A DNA stretch of 64,000 nucleotides from Larix kaempferi (lineage: Eukaryota > Streptophyta > Pinopsida > Pinales > Pinaceae), in NCBI GenBank assembly GCA_027924585.1, contig BSBM01000643.1, positions 19,579,001 through 19,643,000 of the forward strand, in the 5' to 3' direction. A program made the position numbers and the translations under genes. Positions within the stretch are counted from its first letter, which is position 1. Every line of letters starts with the position of its first letter. The notes under the pieces were generated by a model. It worked only from the letters and a program-made list of their open reading frames with translations, did no database searches and had not been told where the DNA came from. Of the stretch, positions 12,134 through 23,149 are shown in pieces.

Positions 12134-12839
12134 TTGTAGAAAATGATAGACCAGTATGAACCGCACAGTGAAAAATGAAACTATTGATAGCGCAGTTCAT
12201 CATATTAATAAACACAAGAGAACTGGCAGAGAAATGAGACTCAGTGCACAGATAGGATATTATGAAATGGATGAGATCATTCTTGATATGGGATCAGAAG
12301 TTAATGTCTTAACCAAATAGATATGGCAGCAGATGGGGAGACCAAAGCTGTTATGGTCACCTATCCAGTTGAGAATGGCCAATCGAGAGAAAGTCATACC
12401 CTTTGGACGGTTATCCAACATGATTGTTGACATTGATGGAGTGCAGAGTCAGGCAGATTTTGAGGTTATTAAGATTGTGGATGATAGTCAGCCTTTTCAT
12501 GCGCTGTTAGGAATCGACTGGGCTATTGATAACCTTGCCATAATAAACTTGAAGGCAAGGAAGATGATCTTCGAAGGAAAGCATCTCAAGGTCATCTCAC
12601 CATTGGACCTTGCGGATGGAGACAGATACAGCGAGCCGATTCAGGAGGAATTCAGAGCTCAAGATTTGGACCGACTATATAAGATGACCACGAATCAGGA
12701 AGATTACATTAATCCTACTGTGGATGGAACACTCAGTTGGAGATGCGACAGCTCTTGCATTTCAGACTCTAATGCAGGACTGGAGAACTGGAAAAGTCGC
12801 ATGCATGAAGTATCTATGAGGAGATGCACGTAGGTTACA
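12134..12839 (+). pseudogene. E2 aspartic protease
   Basis: Retroviral-type aspartic protease that would cleave the polyprotein. The active-site region reads IILDMGSEVNVLTK, with the catalytic Asp codon at 12285-12287. The usual D-S/T-G core has become D-M-G. It is followed by the flap-like QADFEVIKIVDDSQPFHALLG and GIDWAIDNLA, typical of plant gypsy proteases. A TAG at 12318-12320 breaks the frame, and an open part runs 12333-12833. Confidence 0.75.
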
Positions 12840-13676
12840 AAGTCACTACACTAGATTCGAAAGTAGGTAAGTCCAATCCCTACATATGATGGTTCATCTA
12901 ATGTTTATTCATTTATCAAATATTATACTATAGCAATCGTAGATGAGCATCGTTTACCATCATTAGATATGGCACTACGCGAGACACGTGCCAGATGGTG
13001 GGCTGCACATAAGCAAACATTGACCACATGGGATCAATGCAGAATTAAGATGCAGATCTAGTTTGCCGACAAAGTTACCCTATCTTTTGAGAAATACAAT
13101 GGATAGACAGATCCAAGTCAACATATTGAAGTTTGTTCACAAGCATGGCAGGAGAGACCGAAGACAAAATGGGTGCATTTGTTTGTGCACACACTGGAAG
13201 AAGAGATTCCAAAGAAACGGTACTTAGACATGGAGTTGCGCAGAGGAACCACAGATTGGGACATGCTGACTGCGAACTTTCAGAAGAGATTTAGTTTTGA
13301 AGATGAGATCCCTACCATAAACGATCCACTGCAGATTATAAAAGAAAGAATATTCAGGCCAGAATGTCCACACAGAAATATGACCCTAGAGGAATTCTTT
13401 GGAAATAACAGCGTACCTGAATGCCTACAAACAGAATGGAAGGAACAGGTAGAACACGCCGTGGAATGTTACAACTTAGCTGAAGAGGCTGAAGAAAAAG
13501 AAGACAGTGATGAGGAGGACCTGTGCAACATTAAGATACCTGAGTCAGAAGGTGTGCACGAGGTAGAGGGACCTCCACTGGAAATTCCATATATGAGCGG
13601 AGCTGTGAAAACAAAGAAAGTAAATTTTGGCACCAGCGAAGAGCCAAAGTTTGCGTCTATTAGGGACTACTAGGAT
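12840..13676 (+). pseudogene. second gag-like (capsid-like) block between protease and RT of E2
   Basis: Between protease and RT lies a further block, in part open (13173-13673). Around 13080-13340 it reads FEKYNG, a TAG, TDPSQHIEVC, WVHLFVHTLEEEIPKKRYL and GTTDWDMLTANFQKRFSFED. This has the pattern of a retrotransposon gag domain (substrate loop, W..HLF..TL..., W..L...F...F). An acidic stretch (EEKEDSDEEDLCN) follows near 13490. The normal gag lies upstream of the protease, so this is an extra copy or a piece acquired from another element. Stops at about 13072 and at 13104-13106 are TAG. Confidence 0.65.
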
Positions 13677-14690
13677 GATCAGACTATGACGGAGATTGCA
13701 GATATATTGCAGGAATATTAGGAGTTATTCCCAACAAAATTTACAAAGATGAAGGGCATCTTGGGGAACTTAGGAGTTATGAAAATACCTCTTAATCCAA
13801 GTGCGAAGCCAGTTAAGCAAATACCATATCGTTTGAACCCACGATACAAAGAAAGAGTGAGAGAAGAGCTGGATAAGATGCTCGATGCAGGGATCATTGA
13901 GCCGGTTGAAGAGCCTGAATGGATAAGCCCTATGGTTGTCCAAGATAAGAAGACGAAAGGTGAGATCAAGATTTGTGTGGATCTCAGAAAGTTGAACGAT
14001 GCTTCAATGCATGACCCATTTCCTACACCTTTCACAGATGAAGTGCCTGATAATGTTGGAGGAAATGAGTCCTATTCCTTTACTAATGGTTTTTCGGGAT
14101 ATCACCAGATAAGGATTGATCCCGCAGACAGACATAAGACCACTTTTGCCATAGAATGGGGGTCATTCCAGTACGTGGTGATGCCATTCAGACTGAAGAA
14201 TGCACCCGCCATCTTTTCCAAATTTGTCGTCACAGCGTTTAAAGATTTTATGCATAAGTTTTTAGAAGCCTATTTTGATGATTGGACAGTATTCGGGTTG
14301 CTGAAGAACCATGGTGCAAACCTCAGACTCATGCTAGAAAAGTGTAGACAGCACCAGATCTCTTTAAACTTAAAGAAGTATGTTTTTTGTGTTCCTTATG
14401 GGATTCTATTGGGACACATTGTCTGTAAGTAGGGCCTGATGTTTGATCCTGCGAAGATCGCAGTCATTGTAAACTTGCCAATGTTGAATTCAGTCAAGCA
14501 GCTGCACACTACGTTGGGGCATACTGGTTATTACAGGAAGTTCATAAATGGGTATGCGCAGATAACCACAACCATGGAGAAGCTACTAAAGAAAGATGTT
14601 CCATTCATTTGGAACGCAGAGTGTGAGCAAGGTTTTGACACCTTGAAAGAAAAAATGGTGACTGCGTTGATCCTAGTTTTCCAGACTGGG
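13677..14690 (+). pseudogene. E2 reverse transcriptase
   Basis: RT domain of the gypsy element. The start is visible as LQEY, a TAG (13719-13721) and ELFPTKF. Then come the fingers AKPVKQIPYRLNPRYKERV, ISPMVVQDKKTKGEIKICVDLRKLND, FSGYHQIRIDPADRHKTTF, and MPFRLKNAPAIF. The catalytic motif YFDD at 14271-14282 is intact. A TAG at 14430-14432 breaks the thumb, which continues as HTGYYRKFINGY. A frameshift near 14685 separates it from RNase H. Confidence 0.92.
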
Positions 14691-15127
14691 GGAAACAATT
14701 TCATGTACATGTGGATGCATCATGTATAGAATTGGGAGTTGTCTTAGCACAACTAGGAGAGGGAGGTATTGACCATCCCATTGCATTTTCGAGCAGGAAT
14801 CTCTCATCTGCAAAAAATAATTACACCACTACTAAGAGAGAAGGCCTCGCAATGGTCTATGCACTGCAAAAGTTCAGGCACTATTTGCTTGGTGCCCACT
14901 TCTTGATGGTTACTGACCATTCTGCGTTGAAATACCTGATCAATGAGCCAGTGTTAGGGGGGTGAATCTGCAGATGGTTATTTCTCTTTCAGGAGTATGA
15001 TTTTGAGATCGTGGTCAAGCCAAGCAGATTAAACTTGGGACCTAATCAACTGTCAAGGATTGAGTCAAGAGAAGAGCCTACCAATCTTGAAGACAATCTA
15101 CTGGACGTGCAATTGTTTTCTATCTAG
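14691..15127 (+). pseudogene. E2 RNase H
   Basis: Gypsy RNase H in the frame after the shift near 14685. It starts VDASCIELGVVLAQL, followed by AFSSRNLS, TTTKREGLAMVYALQKFRHYLLG and TDHSALKYLINEPVL. A TGA at 14963-14965 sits exactly where GGRICRW is expected, and a TAG at 15125-15127 follows. The C-terminal linker (LGPNQLSRIES) is readable to about 15080. Confidence 0.88.
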
Positions 15128-16411
15128 ATAGCTGATGATTATTATAAAGATATCATAGACTTCTTGACTACTGGGTTAGCACCCATGGAGTTCACTACGC
15201 AGCAAAAGAAGCAGCTGGTAGTGTGAGCCGCAGACTTCACCATTATCGCAGGTCAGTTATATAAATTGGAACCATATGAAGTAATGCGCATATGTGTATT
15301 GGAGCATGAGAAACCATTTATACTAGCAGATGCACACTCAGGAGAAGCAGGAGGTCACTATGCAGGAAGAGCCACTGCGCAGAAGATATTGCAAGCAGGG
15401 CTATGGTGACCTACAATTCATAAGGATTCGAAAGAGCATTGCGAGAGCTGCGATGTCTGTTAGAGGACAAGAAAGTCATCGTGAAGAGATGAGATGCCAT
15501 TAAATCCAGAGTTGACATTACAGGAATTTGAGAAATGAGCAATTGACTTTGTGGGACCAATAAACCCACCGGGAAAGAGAACTGGTGCGAGGTACATTAT
15601 TACTACAACTAATTACCTCACCAGATGGGAAGAAGCAAAGCCAATGAAGGACTATAGTGTAGGTACTGTTGCGTAGTTCATATTTGAAGACATCCTTACA
15701 AGGTTTGGATGCCCAAAGATTTTGATGAGTGATCAAGGCACTCACTTTTTGAACAGAACCATTGAGGTGTTGACAGAAGAATTCCGCATTCATCATCAAC
15801 AAAGTACGTCATATCACCCACAGGGGAATGGAACAGTTGAAGCATTCAATAAAGTATTGGAGAATGCATTGACCAAGGTATGCAATGTGAATCACAATGA
15901 TTAGGACCTGCAAATTCCCGCTGTGTTATGGGCGTATAGGACCACATGCAAGAAGTTGACAGGCCATACACCTTTCAGGTTGGCTTATGGACAGGAAGTC
16001 ATTATGCCTATGGATTACATTGTTCCCAGCCTGAGAATAGCTGCATTCACAGGAATGGAAGACTGAGAGGCACTGGAAGAAAGAATTCTACATTTCGTTG
16101 GCCTGGAGGAGGATCACTTCATCCCAGGATTCCACCAACAAGTGCAGAAGGAAAGAGAAAAAGCATGGCATGATCGCCACATCAAGAACAAGTCTTTCCA
16201 GGTAGGTGATCTAGTCCTCCTGTATGATATTAAATTCATTAAATGTCCTGGGAAGTTTAAAATGCATTGGCTTGGCCCATATATTGTTGTGCATGTAACT
16301 AATGGTGGCACAGTTCAGCTAGCCACATTAGCAGGAGATAACTTGACAGGTCTAGTCAATGGAAGCAGACTAAAACCCTATCGGGATAGTCTTGCTTCGC
16401 AGAACCTGTGA
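15128..16411 (+). pseudogene. E2 integrase
   Basis: Integrase, readable in one frame to TGA 16409-16411 in spite of many stops. The zinc-binding part has AHSGEAGGHYAGRATAQKI and CESCDVC, the core has [31 protein letters not shown] and [18 protein letters not shown], and the C-terminus reads WHDRHIKNKSFQVGDLVLL then GKFKMHWLGPYIV. Stops lie at 15224, 15407, 15461, 15536, 15674, 15902 and 16064. Each is one transition from CGA, TGG or CAG at a position where R, W or Q is expected. Confidence 0.92.
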
Positions 16412-17037
16412 TGATTAGAAAGAAGGAAATTTCTAAGTGCCAAGTACAGTTGCAATTGGGAACTGGAAAGGGGAAAGATTCTATATGCAATGTATGATGA
16501 GGAACATGTATATACCGTGCAGCACTCTTAAGATGTTCCGTTGCACCAAAAAAAAAAAAAAGAGGAAACGCGCAGTTGCAAAGTCCAAAAGGCAATTGCG
16601 AAGAGCAAGTGGACAAGGAAAGATATTAATTTTAGAAGCAAGAAATTAGGCACCGTGAAGTAACTGTGTAGGAGCAATGAACACTTGTCGCATAGTTCAA
16701 CGCAACACTCCAGAAAAATAGTCGTTACAATGTCGGTCGGAAAAATAGCCATTATACAGTGATTTACCAGCGACCGCTTGGGCATTTAATGCACAGATAG
16801 CCATTCTGAACAAGTTTATGAAGGAAAGGACCGAAGTATCCACCGTATTTGGCCAACGGATACTGCCATTAATTCCCATCTAGCCGTCAAGGGGCGAGGA
16901 GGAGGTCAGCTGCGCCTATAAGTAATGCCACATTCAGACTCGCGGGCGTTACTGAACACTTCGAATTTTCTTGCGCACAGTACTGTGTGAGCTATTTTCA
17001 GTAAGCTATCTGAAACTCTATGACGTTTATCCAGTGA
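16412..17037 (+). other. E2 spacer between integrase and ORF3
   Basis: About 600 bp without a supported gene. It contains an A run at 16549-16561 and lysine-rich fortuitous frames. A short TATA-like element (CTATAAGTAATGCC, 16916-16929) lies about 110 bp before ORF3 and could mark a separate promoter, but the evidence is weak. Confidence 0.5.
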
Positions 17038-18753
17038 ATGTCTGAGTGCTCTTCCATTGAAGAAGAATTCATGGTTCAGGAGACTGTGAGAATATTCAAA
17101 CACGGAGGGATTGAAGGGTTAATGAGAACCCCATCCAAGAAGGGCATCTTAGAACCAGGTCAAGCGTCCAGACGATCACCAAGACACAGTCCAACAATGC
17201 AAGACAAAGGTAAAGATCCAATGCAACCAAGAACAAAGGTCCCAAAGATGCCTTCGACGGTGCAGAAGTCGCCGCTAGCTGATAAGGAGATACCTTTGAC
17301 AATGACCCCAAACTATATTTCATCGGGTGCATTGGACGCACCAGTTTTCAAGTTGATGAAGCATGCCAAATACGACATCCCGCTCTCGCAAATTTCAAAG
17401 CTTGTTGATGTCAGTAAAAATTTGCTGGAAAAAATTCTGGAATGTAGGTGGGAGGATTATGATCTGCTCCAGATGCAAAAGGAGGAACCCAATGAACCTA
17501 GGTTCCCATAGTTTCAGTCTGACCAGTACATGTGTTGGAAGAAGGATGCAAAGGGCAAGCTTAACCTTGTCATCAAGAGTTGTTTATCTGGAGTAGTCAA
17601 GTCTGGACTACTCAATTTGCTCAGGCTCCCGCATTTTGACAGATTACCGGAATTAAATATGGTGGTGCGAACGTTGATAGCACGCATTCACCGGGGATAT
17701 TTGTGGCTAGACTGAAATGTTGACCTGACCATTGACATTGTCCATCGTGTCACCAGGTTGAGTAAAATGAGTAAAGACCCAAAGCAATTTTTCCAAGGGG
17801 AAAGCAAGGACAAGGAAGTCGTGGCGAAGATGAAGAAAACCCAAACTATCGTTAAAGGAAAGAGGGGCTTTCAGATAGAATACATAGATGATAAATCCAC
17901 ACAGTTTATCACATAGCTATTAGCTGGCAAAATTTTGAGAACATGCAGGCCACTAGAAGTACCTGCGGGCGCAGTACTACTTGGCGCTGCTGTCGCGGAG
18001 GGAGAGAAGTTCAACTGGTGTCAATACCTGGTTCCTGGAGGAACTTAATGACATGCAGATCAATGGAGGAAATTTCCATTTCACATGGCTCATAGAGTTG
18101 ATCGCTTTTGTCAGGTGGAAGGAGCCGAACGATTACATCGGCGTAATCATAGATACCAATGATTGCAGAGGATCCCACTATTCAAACCTTTGGGAAAATC
18201 TAAATTTGCAGAGATAGCACATGACAACTGAGGTTTTCTACCAATATTATAACCAGTTGTGCGATGCAATCATGAGCACGCCGCGGATAACAAAGCAAGT
18301 AACCAATAAGTACATTCGCATTGTTGATTTTTATGCTAACATGCGTAGTGTTCATATTTTGTCCAAAGCACAGAAGAGGAATGTGGAATGGTTCGCAGCA
18401 AAATACCACATGTATGAAGAGGATATTGATAATATCATGAAGGAATGGCCTGTCAAGTCTAGAGTGGAAATTGTATATGTCCCAAGCGACTCTGGCGAGG
18501 ACGAACCTATTCCATGTCCTATTACTGAAGAGAACGAGACGGGAAAAAGGAAAGAAGCTGAGACCCCAGGACAAAAAAAAGGAGCGAGGAAGAAGCAGAA
18601 GGCTAATAAGATCCATTCGGATGCAATCCTCCATGATGAAGATTATGAAACAATCACCGCGAGGGTCATAGATTCAATGGAAGATCTGATGACCGATAAG
18701 GAGAAAAAGGACAAGGCAATTCAGGAAACTCTGCAGAAGAATTTGAACACGCT
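17038..18753 (+). pseudogene. E2 ORF3, first part, interrupted by E3
   Basis: A long ORF after integrase, starting ATGTCTGAGTGCTC. The N-terminus is Pro/Ser/Lys-rich (MRTPSKKGILEPGQ). A globular part follows (VVRTLIARIHRGYLWLD, DLTIDIVHRVTRLSKM, LLAGKILRTCRPLEVPAGAV, NGGNFHFTWLIELIAFVRW) that recalls the Transposase_32/ORF1-like domain of plant retrotransposons. Then come an acidic stretch and a basic, possibly nuclear-localising KKGARKKQKANK near 18575-18610. There is a frameshift near 18040, and stops at 17509, 17713 and 18215. At 18753 the frame is cut by E3. Skipping E3 and one TSD copy lets it continue in frame at 31139. It has no recognised catalytic motif. Confidence 0.65.
18749..18753 (+). 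repeat. left TSD of E3 (ACGCT)
   Basis: ACGCT directly precedes the 5' LTR and is repeated directly after the 3' LTR at 31134-31138. Confidence 0.97.
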
Positions 18754-19497
18754 TGTTAACACCCAAAAAGTGTTCACTACCTCATCTACCACATTATATG
18801 GCTCATTTGTCCATTTTCCTACCATATTTCCCTTAAAATCCCAAAAAATCCCACTCAAAAGCCTCCAAAAGGCCAAAAATGCCTCCAAAAGCCCACAAAA
18901 CCATCAAAATAGCCTCAAAAAGGCTAAAAAACCCCCTTTTCCTCCAAAAATATCCAAAATTCCTCTAAAATAGCAAAAACCCCCTAAAAAGGGAATAAAA
19001 AATATAAAATAATGAGGAGAAGGAGGAAAAAACCCTATACAGCTGCCCTAAACCATATGGTTCCCAAAACCATGGGTCAGCACTCCACCACCAAAAAACT
19101 ATAAATAGGTGATGGAGATCCCTTATTTCACATCCACAATCAAGTATACCCTTACTCTGCCAAAATCTCTCTCGAAACCCTAGTTCACCATTGAACTACT
19201 TTCACCTTGAGAGCCCCTTTTGGCCCATTCCCACCATTGGAGAAAGAGAAGGAGCACATTGGAGCTTGGAGCAACCCTCTTGGGCATTGTAAGGAGCTTC
19301 ATCAACCTTCACATTGAAGGTGATATTAATACAAAACCCTTGTTTACAAATTGTTGTTTATTTTTCATGCACATGTTTAGAGTAGTTTCTATTTCTGTTT
19401 TAGCTTAATTATTTCCATTTACTGAACTGCTACTAAGGAGTCCCTTTTCCTTAGTAGGTGCTCATTTGCACAAGCTAGGGGTAAAACCCTAGCTACA
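18754..19497 (+). repeat. E3 5' LTR
   Basis: Runs from TGTTAACACCC to CCCTAGCTACA. The U3 part (about 18830-19010) is made almost only of A and C in CCAAAA-like words. It is 744 bp, against 743 bp for the 3' copy. Confidence 0.97.
19100..19109 (+). promoter_or_regulatory. TATA box of the E3 5' LTR
   Basis: TATAAATAGG-type box (TATAAATAGG preceded by AAAAAAC). The 3' LTR has lost one T here and reads ACATAAATAGG, so the promoters of the two LTRs differ at this site. Confidence 0.7.
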
Positions 19498-19500
19498 GTT

Positions 19501-19516
19501 TTGGCGACTTCGCTAG
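19501..19516 (+). promoter_or_regulatory. E3 primer-binding-site candidate
   Basis: TTGGCGACTTCGCTAG starts three bases after the 5' LTR. TTGGCGACT is a frequent start of primer sites in Tat/Ogre-type plant elements. I do not assign the tRNA. Confidence 0.6.
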
Positions 19517-19607
19517 ATTTTGAATTTCTGGTTTCCGTTTAAAAAAAAAATTTCCTTTCGGCTGTCCCTTTCGGCCGCTGTACACCGCGTTTTTTCCCTC
19601 TGCAGTC

Positions 19608-19896
19608 GCGTCCCGACCGCGTCTTTCAGGCCTTTACCTGCGACCCGACCGCGGCTCTCAGACTGTTTCCGACGCCCTGCCGGCGGATTCAAGTCTGTTA
19701 CCTGCGATCCGATCGCGGCTAATCAGCCTGTTTGCTGCGACCCGACTGCGGCTTTCAGCCCCTTTCCGGCGTCCCGACTGCGTCTGTTAGCCTTTTTGCC
19801 GCGACTCGACTGCGTCTTTTTCCCTGTTTCCTGCATCCCGAATGCCACTGTTGGCCGAAAAGCCGCGACCTGACCACGTCTGTTTCCCTCAAACCC
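19608..19896 (+). repeat. 32-bp minisatellite in the E3 leader, nine copies
   Basis: Units start at 19608, 19640, 19672, 19704, 19737, 19769, 19801, 19833 and 19865, so the period is 32 bp with one 33. The consensus is close to GCGACCCGACTGCGTCT followed by a pyrimidine-rich CAGCCTGTTTCC. It is CpG-rich in an otherwise AT-rich region. It lies between the primer site and gag, where packaging signals of LTR elements usually are. Confidence 0.88.
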
Positions 19897-20906
19897 GCGG
19901 TCCGCCTGTTCTGATTCGCCACAGACCCGCGGTCTGATTTCTGCATTTTTCCTGTTTTGAACCCAGCCCCTTTTGCTGCAATATTTTCTGCATCTGACTA
20001 GCCCTCTGTCCTACCTGCAGCCCCACTTCCTTACAGCCTTTCTGCAACATAATTTATGTTCCCTTTACAGAATCTTTTTAAAATTTCAGTATTTTTAATT
20101 CAGAAAATTTTGCAAGTTAAAGTTTCAATTTCAGTATTATTGATAGTTAGAAGTTGTCCCCCTTGTGGCACTTCTATTTTGGGTTCATCACCTCACGAGC
20201 ACACACTCTGTCACATCATTCAAGTGAGCCTTAAAAGGTACCTAACTCAACCAATATTCTAACCCCACTTGGGGAACACAAAAGAATCTTTGTAGTTAGG
20301 TAGGATCGGGGGGATAGGCTTCCAATAACACCCCTCGGTTACTTACACTTGAGACATAGTTGTTGTCCAAATAGCGAACCAAAATCCCCTAGTACTTTTT
20401 GGCAGGGTCATGACCAGTTTATCAGAGGGCCTCTCCCTTAGGAGGGTTGAATTCGGGAGACTGGTTCCGGAGGCCTGAGTTGAATACCGCACTCCATTCA
20501 GTAACCGAAGAGCTACCTTTCGCGGTTCGCGGGATATCCCTGTATAGGGGTATTGCGGTAAACGGACTAAACGGCAGATTCACCTTTCTGGACGTGTCAT
20601 GAACGGGGTATCTTAGTTGCCATTCTTCTAGGATTGACTACCCGGTGTCCCTCCCGGTAGGGGGATATCATAGCCACTTGGCTTTCCTATTCATATTGTC
20701 TGACTTGGATTTCATCACCTTGCAGAGGATATGTCTAGTTGAGTCAGAATACTTTTAGTTAGGTGTTTGCATGCTCCCTTACCTCCCTTTGGTATAGTGA
20801 GTCCACCATTTTTTATTTTTAGGAAACCTGCTGCTTGTTGGTATTCTGACCATCTTTGTTGATACTCCACTTATTGTAGCACAGCTGTTACAGTAGGTGT
20901 TTTGAG
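19897..20906 (+). other. E3 untranslated leader, non-coding
   Basis: About 1 kb before gag without a supported coding region. It contains a GGATCGGGGGGATAGGCTTCC segment and several CCCGGT/CCTCCC stretches, as in the long leaders of Tat/Ogre-type elements. Confidence 0.6.
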
Positions 20907-22446
20907 TTGGTTGTTGGCCTGAGTGCCTTGTTTTTGAGCTCTCCTTCTACACACTCGGTTGCATTAGGATTTTTGAGCTATTTTTTACTCACCTCAACCC
21001 ACAGAGATTTGACACCATCTGTCACGATTGAGTCCCCGAGACATTCTCGGCGCCTCAGGGGCGAGCCCCCACAGCACGGTTCACTTGACACCACACGTCA
21101 TCGCCACAGATCATCATCACTTGATACCACTTATCACAGATCTAGAGCCTTGTCACTTGACTCCACTCGTCAGCAACATAGGACTCCGTCACCAAATATT
21201 GACGCTCCTTACTTTACCTCCGATTCTGATGAAGAGTCTGAGAACCCTATTTACACTGCCCCTACTATCCCCATGGCTGGCACGACTTCCACTCCTTTTG
21301 TTATAGGGACCATTGGTGGCACATCCACCACTACACCAGTTACTACACCTGTTTTGGGTATGCCCTCCATGGGGCCCCCATCTACCGTTCCCCTCACGGC
21401 ACCTATTCCCGCAGCGGGAATACCTATCCCCACTCCATCCATGGCTCACACTACCCATGGTGGTGCCGAACCATCCTCCACCACCTTAGTTCCCCCACTT
21501 GGGGGCACCATCCCAAATCCTGTCCCTCCACTTGGGGGCATTGGCCCCAACTTGGTCCAACCCACTACTGTGTCACATCCTTCTTCCAGTTTGCCATTCA
21601 TGGCTAGCCTCAACCTACCTGACCTGGCCAGATTGACCAACGATCCTATTCGACACGACCCTGCGTGGCCTCATATGCCTACCAAGCTACCCTCTGACAT
21701 CCCTAAGTTCGAGGAAAAGGCCGGTGAGGACCCACAAAACCATATCATGTCTTTCCACCTATGGTGTTCCTCTAACTCCATAGTGGATGACTCTGTTCGC
21801 CTCCATCTCTTACAGCGCACCTTCACTGGCTCTGTAGCCAAGTGGTATATCGAGCAACCTCATGGGACCCATGCCACTTTTGCTTCCCTTGCCTCGACCT
21901 TCCTGCAGTTCTTCCAGTTGCCTGTCCGCTATGACGCGGGCGTTGAGATCCTCCTATCTTGTAGACAAAACACGGCTACCCACATCACGGACCACATCCA
22001 TGAGTGGCGTCGACGCCGTAGCTTATGCAAGATCAAACTAGACGACCGTATCTTCCTAGATTGGTTCCTCAAATCCCTTCTACCTGTCATTGCTAAGGAT
22101 GTGGCATCAGAAAGACCCTAGTCTGAAGAAGAGGCCATCCTTAAGGCCCAACAGTTCGACCTCATTTACGCCCATTCGGGTTACCTTTATACCATTATAC
22201 CTGATGCCCCTCGCGGTGAGTCCTCCCAGCACGAGGCGCCGGGGGCATCCCATGCTGCAGATGGTATCATTGGCCGTGTTTCTTCGCATCCCCAACCATT
22301 TTCCATAGCACGTCCTACCCCTGGCCCCGACCTTTCACGGGCTACCTCACAGTCTGGAGCAACCAACTCGTATACTCCCATGACACATCACCACCACCAT
22401 GGACCCTCATGTCCTCCTTAGTGCTTCGGTCATGCGACTCCCGCTT
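20907..22446 (+). pseudogene. E3 gag (matrix and capsid part)
   Basis: Gag of the non-autonomous element. The frame is open from 20907, but the true start may be later, since the first 40 residues look hydrophobic and unlike gag. Ser/Arg- and then Pro/Thr-rich low-complexity sequence covers about 21030-21640. The retrotransposon gag domain follows at about 21690-22110 (PSDIPKFEEKAGEDPQNHI, WYIEQPHGTHATFASLA, ITDHIHEWRRRRSLCKIKLDD). A TAG at 22119-22121 interrupts ERP-SEEEAILKAQQFDLIY, where a Gln fits. The frame continues to a His-rich HHHHHGPSCPP and a TAG near 22418, then shifts near 22450 into the next reading frame. Confidence 0.85.
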
Positions 22447-23149
22447 ATGCTCCCCAGTCGCACCTCAGCCCTACTACCATCAGCAGGCTGCCCCAGCTCC
22501 TGCGCCTTCACAAGCACAACTCGCTTATTATCCACCACAGGCAGCCCCTGCAGCAAACCCACAACCCGCTCCACAGCCATATCAGCAACCCCCTCAAGTT
22601 GCTGCACCTGCTCAGCCTCAACCTACATACCATCCACCGCAGCCTGCTCCAGCACCTGCACAACCTCAGAACCCACCTGCTGCCCAAGGGAAATTTTACG
22701 CCCAACAAAACCCGCAACAAAACCAAAACAACCAACGCAACCAGGGCCAACAAAACCGCAGCAAAGGCTGTAATCGTGGGAATAACCAACCTGCAGACCA
22801 AGCTGGTCAATCGGCGAATCCCCCCGACAACAATAATGCGGCCCCTGCTAACCAAAACCCTGATCGCCCGCCCAAGCAGGCTAAAAACCTCAATTTGCGA
22901 ACAAACCACCCTTGTTCTATTTGCGGGGTCTATGGACACTACACACATGCTTGCCCACACTTGGAGCGAGCTCAGCAACTTTCGGTTGATGATGCCCATC
23001 GCCAAGGGCATGCAACTCCTCAGGCGCCACCTAACCCCCCTCAGCCTCAGCAGCCTCCTTTGGTTCTGCAAAACCCCTTACCAACCCAAGGTGTCGTGAA
23101 CACTCAGCCGTTGGCTCCCCTTCAAGCCAACGTGCAACCCCAACAATAG
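22447..23149 (+). pseudogene. E3 nucleocapsid region: proline-rich spacer and zinc knuckle 1
   Basis: Continuation of gag after a frameshift. About 100 residues of P/A/Q repeats are followed by N/Q-rich basic sequence and one intact CX2CX4HX4C zinc knuckle, CSICGVYGHYTHAC, at 22913-22954. It would bind the element RNA. A TAG at 23147-23149 follows a Gln pair, but the same frame stays open afterwards into the protease. Confidence 0.85.

Noticed and set aside
16437-16649. Lys-rich frame after E2 integrase
   Set aside because: Produced by an A run and AAG-rich DNA. No continuity with integrase or ORF3.
20907-21030. Hydrophobic start of the E3 gag frame as a signal peptide
   Set aside because: The first ~40 codons lie in the leader before the gag-like part. 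The frame is open by chance upstream, and no cleavage-site pattern is convincing.
22508-23071. 187-codon minus-strand frame opposite the E3 nucleocapsid
   Set aside because: It is the shadow of the proline/glutamine-rich plus-strand frame, with an Arg/Leu/Val-biased product and no domain.
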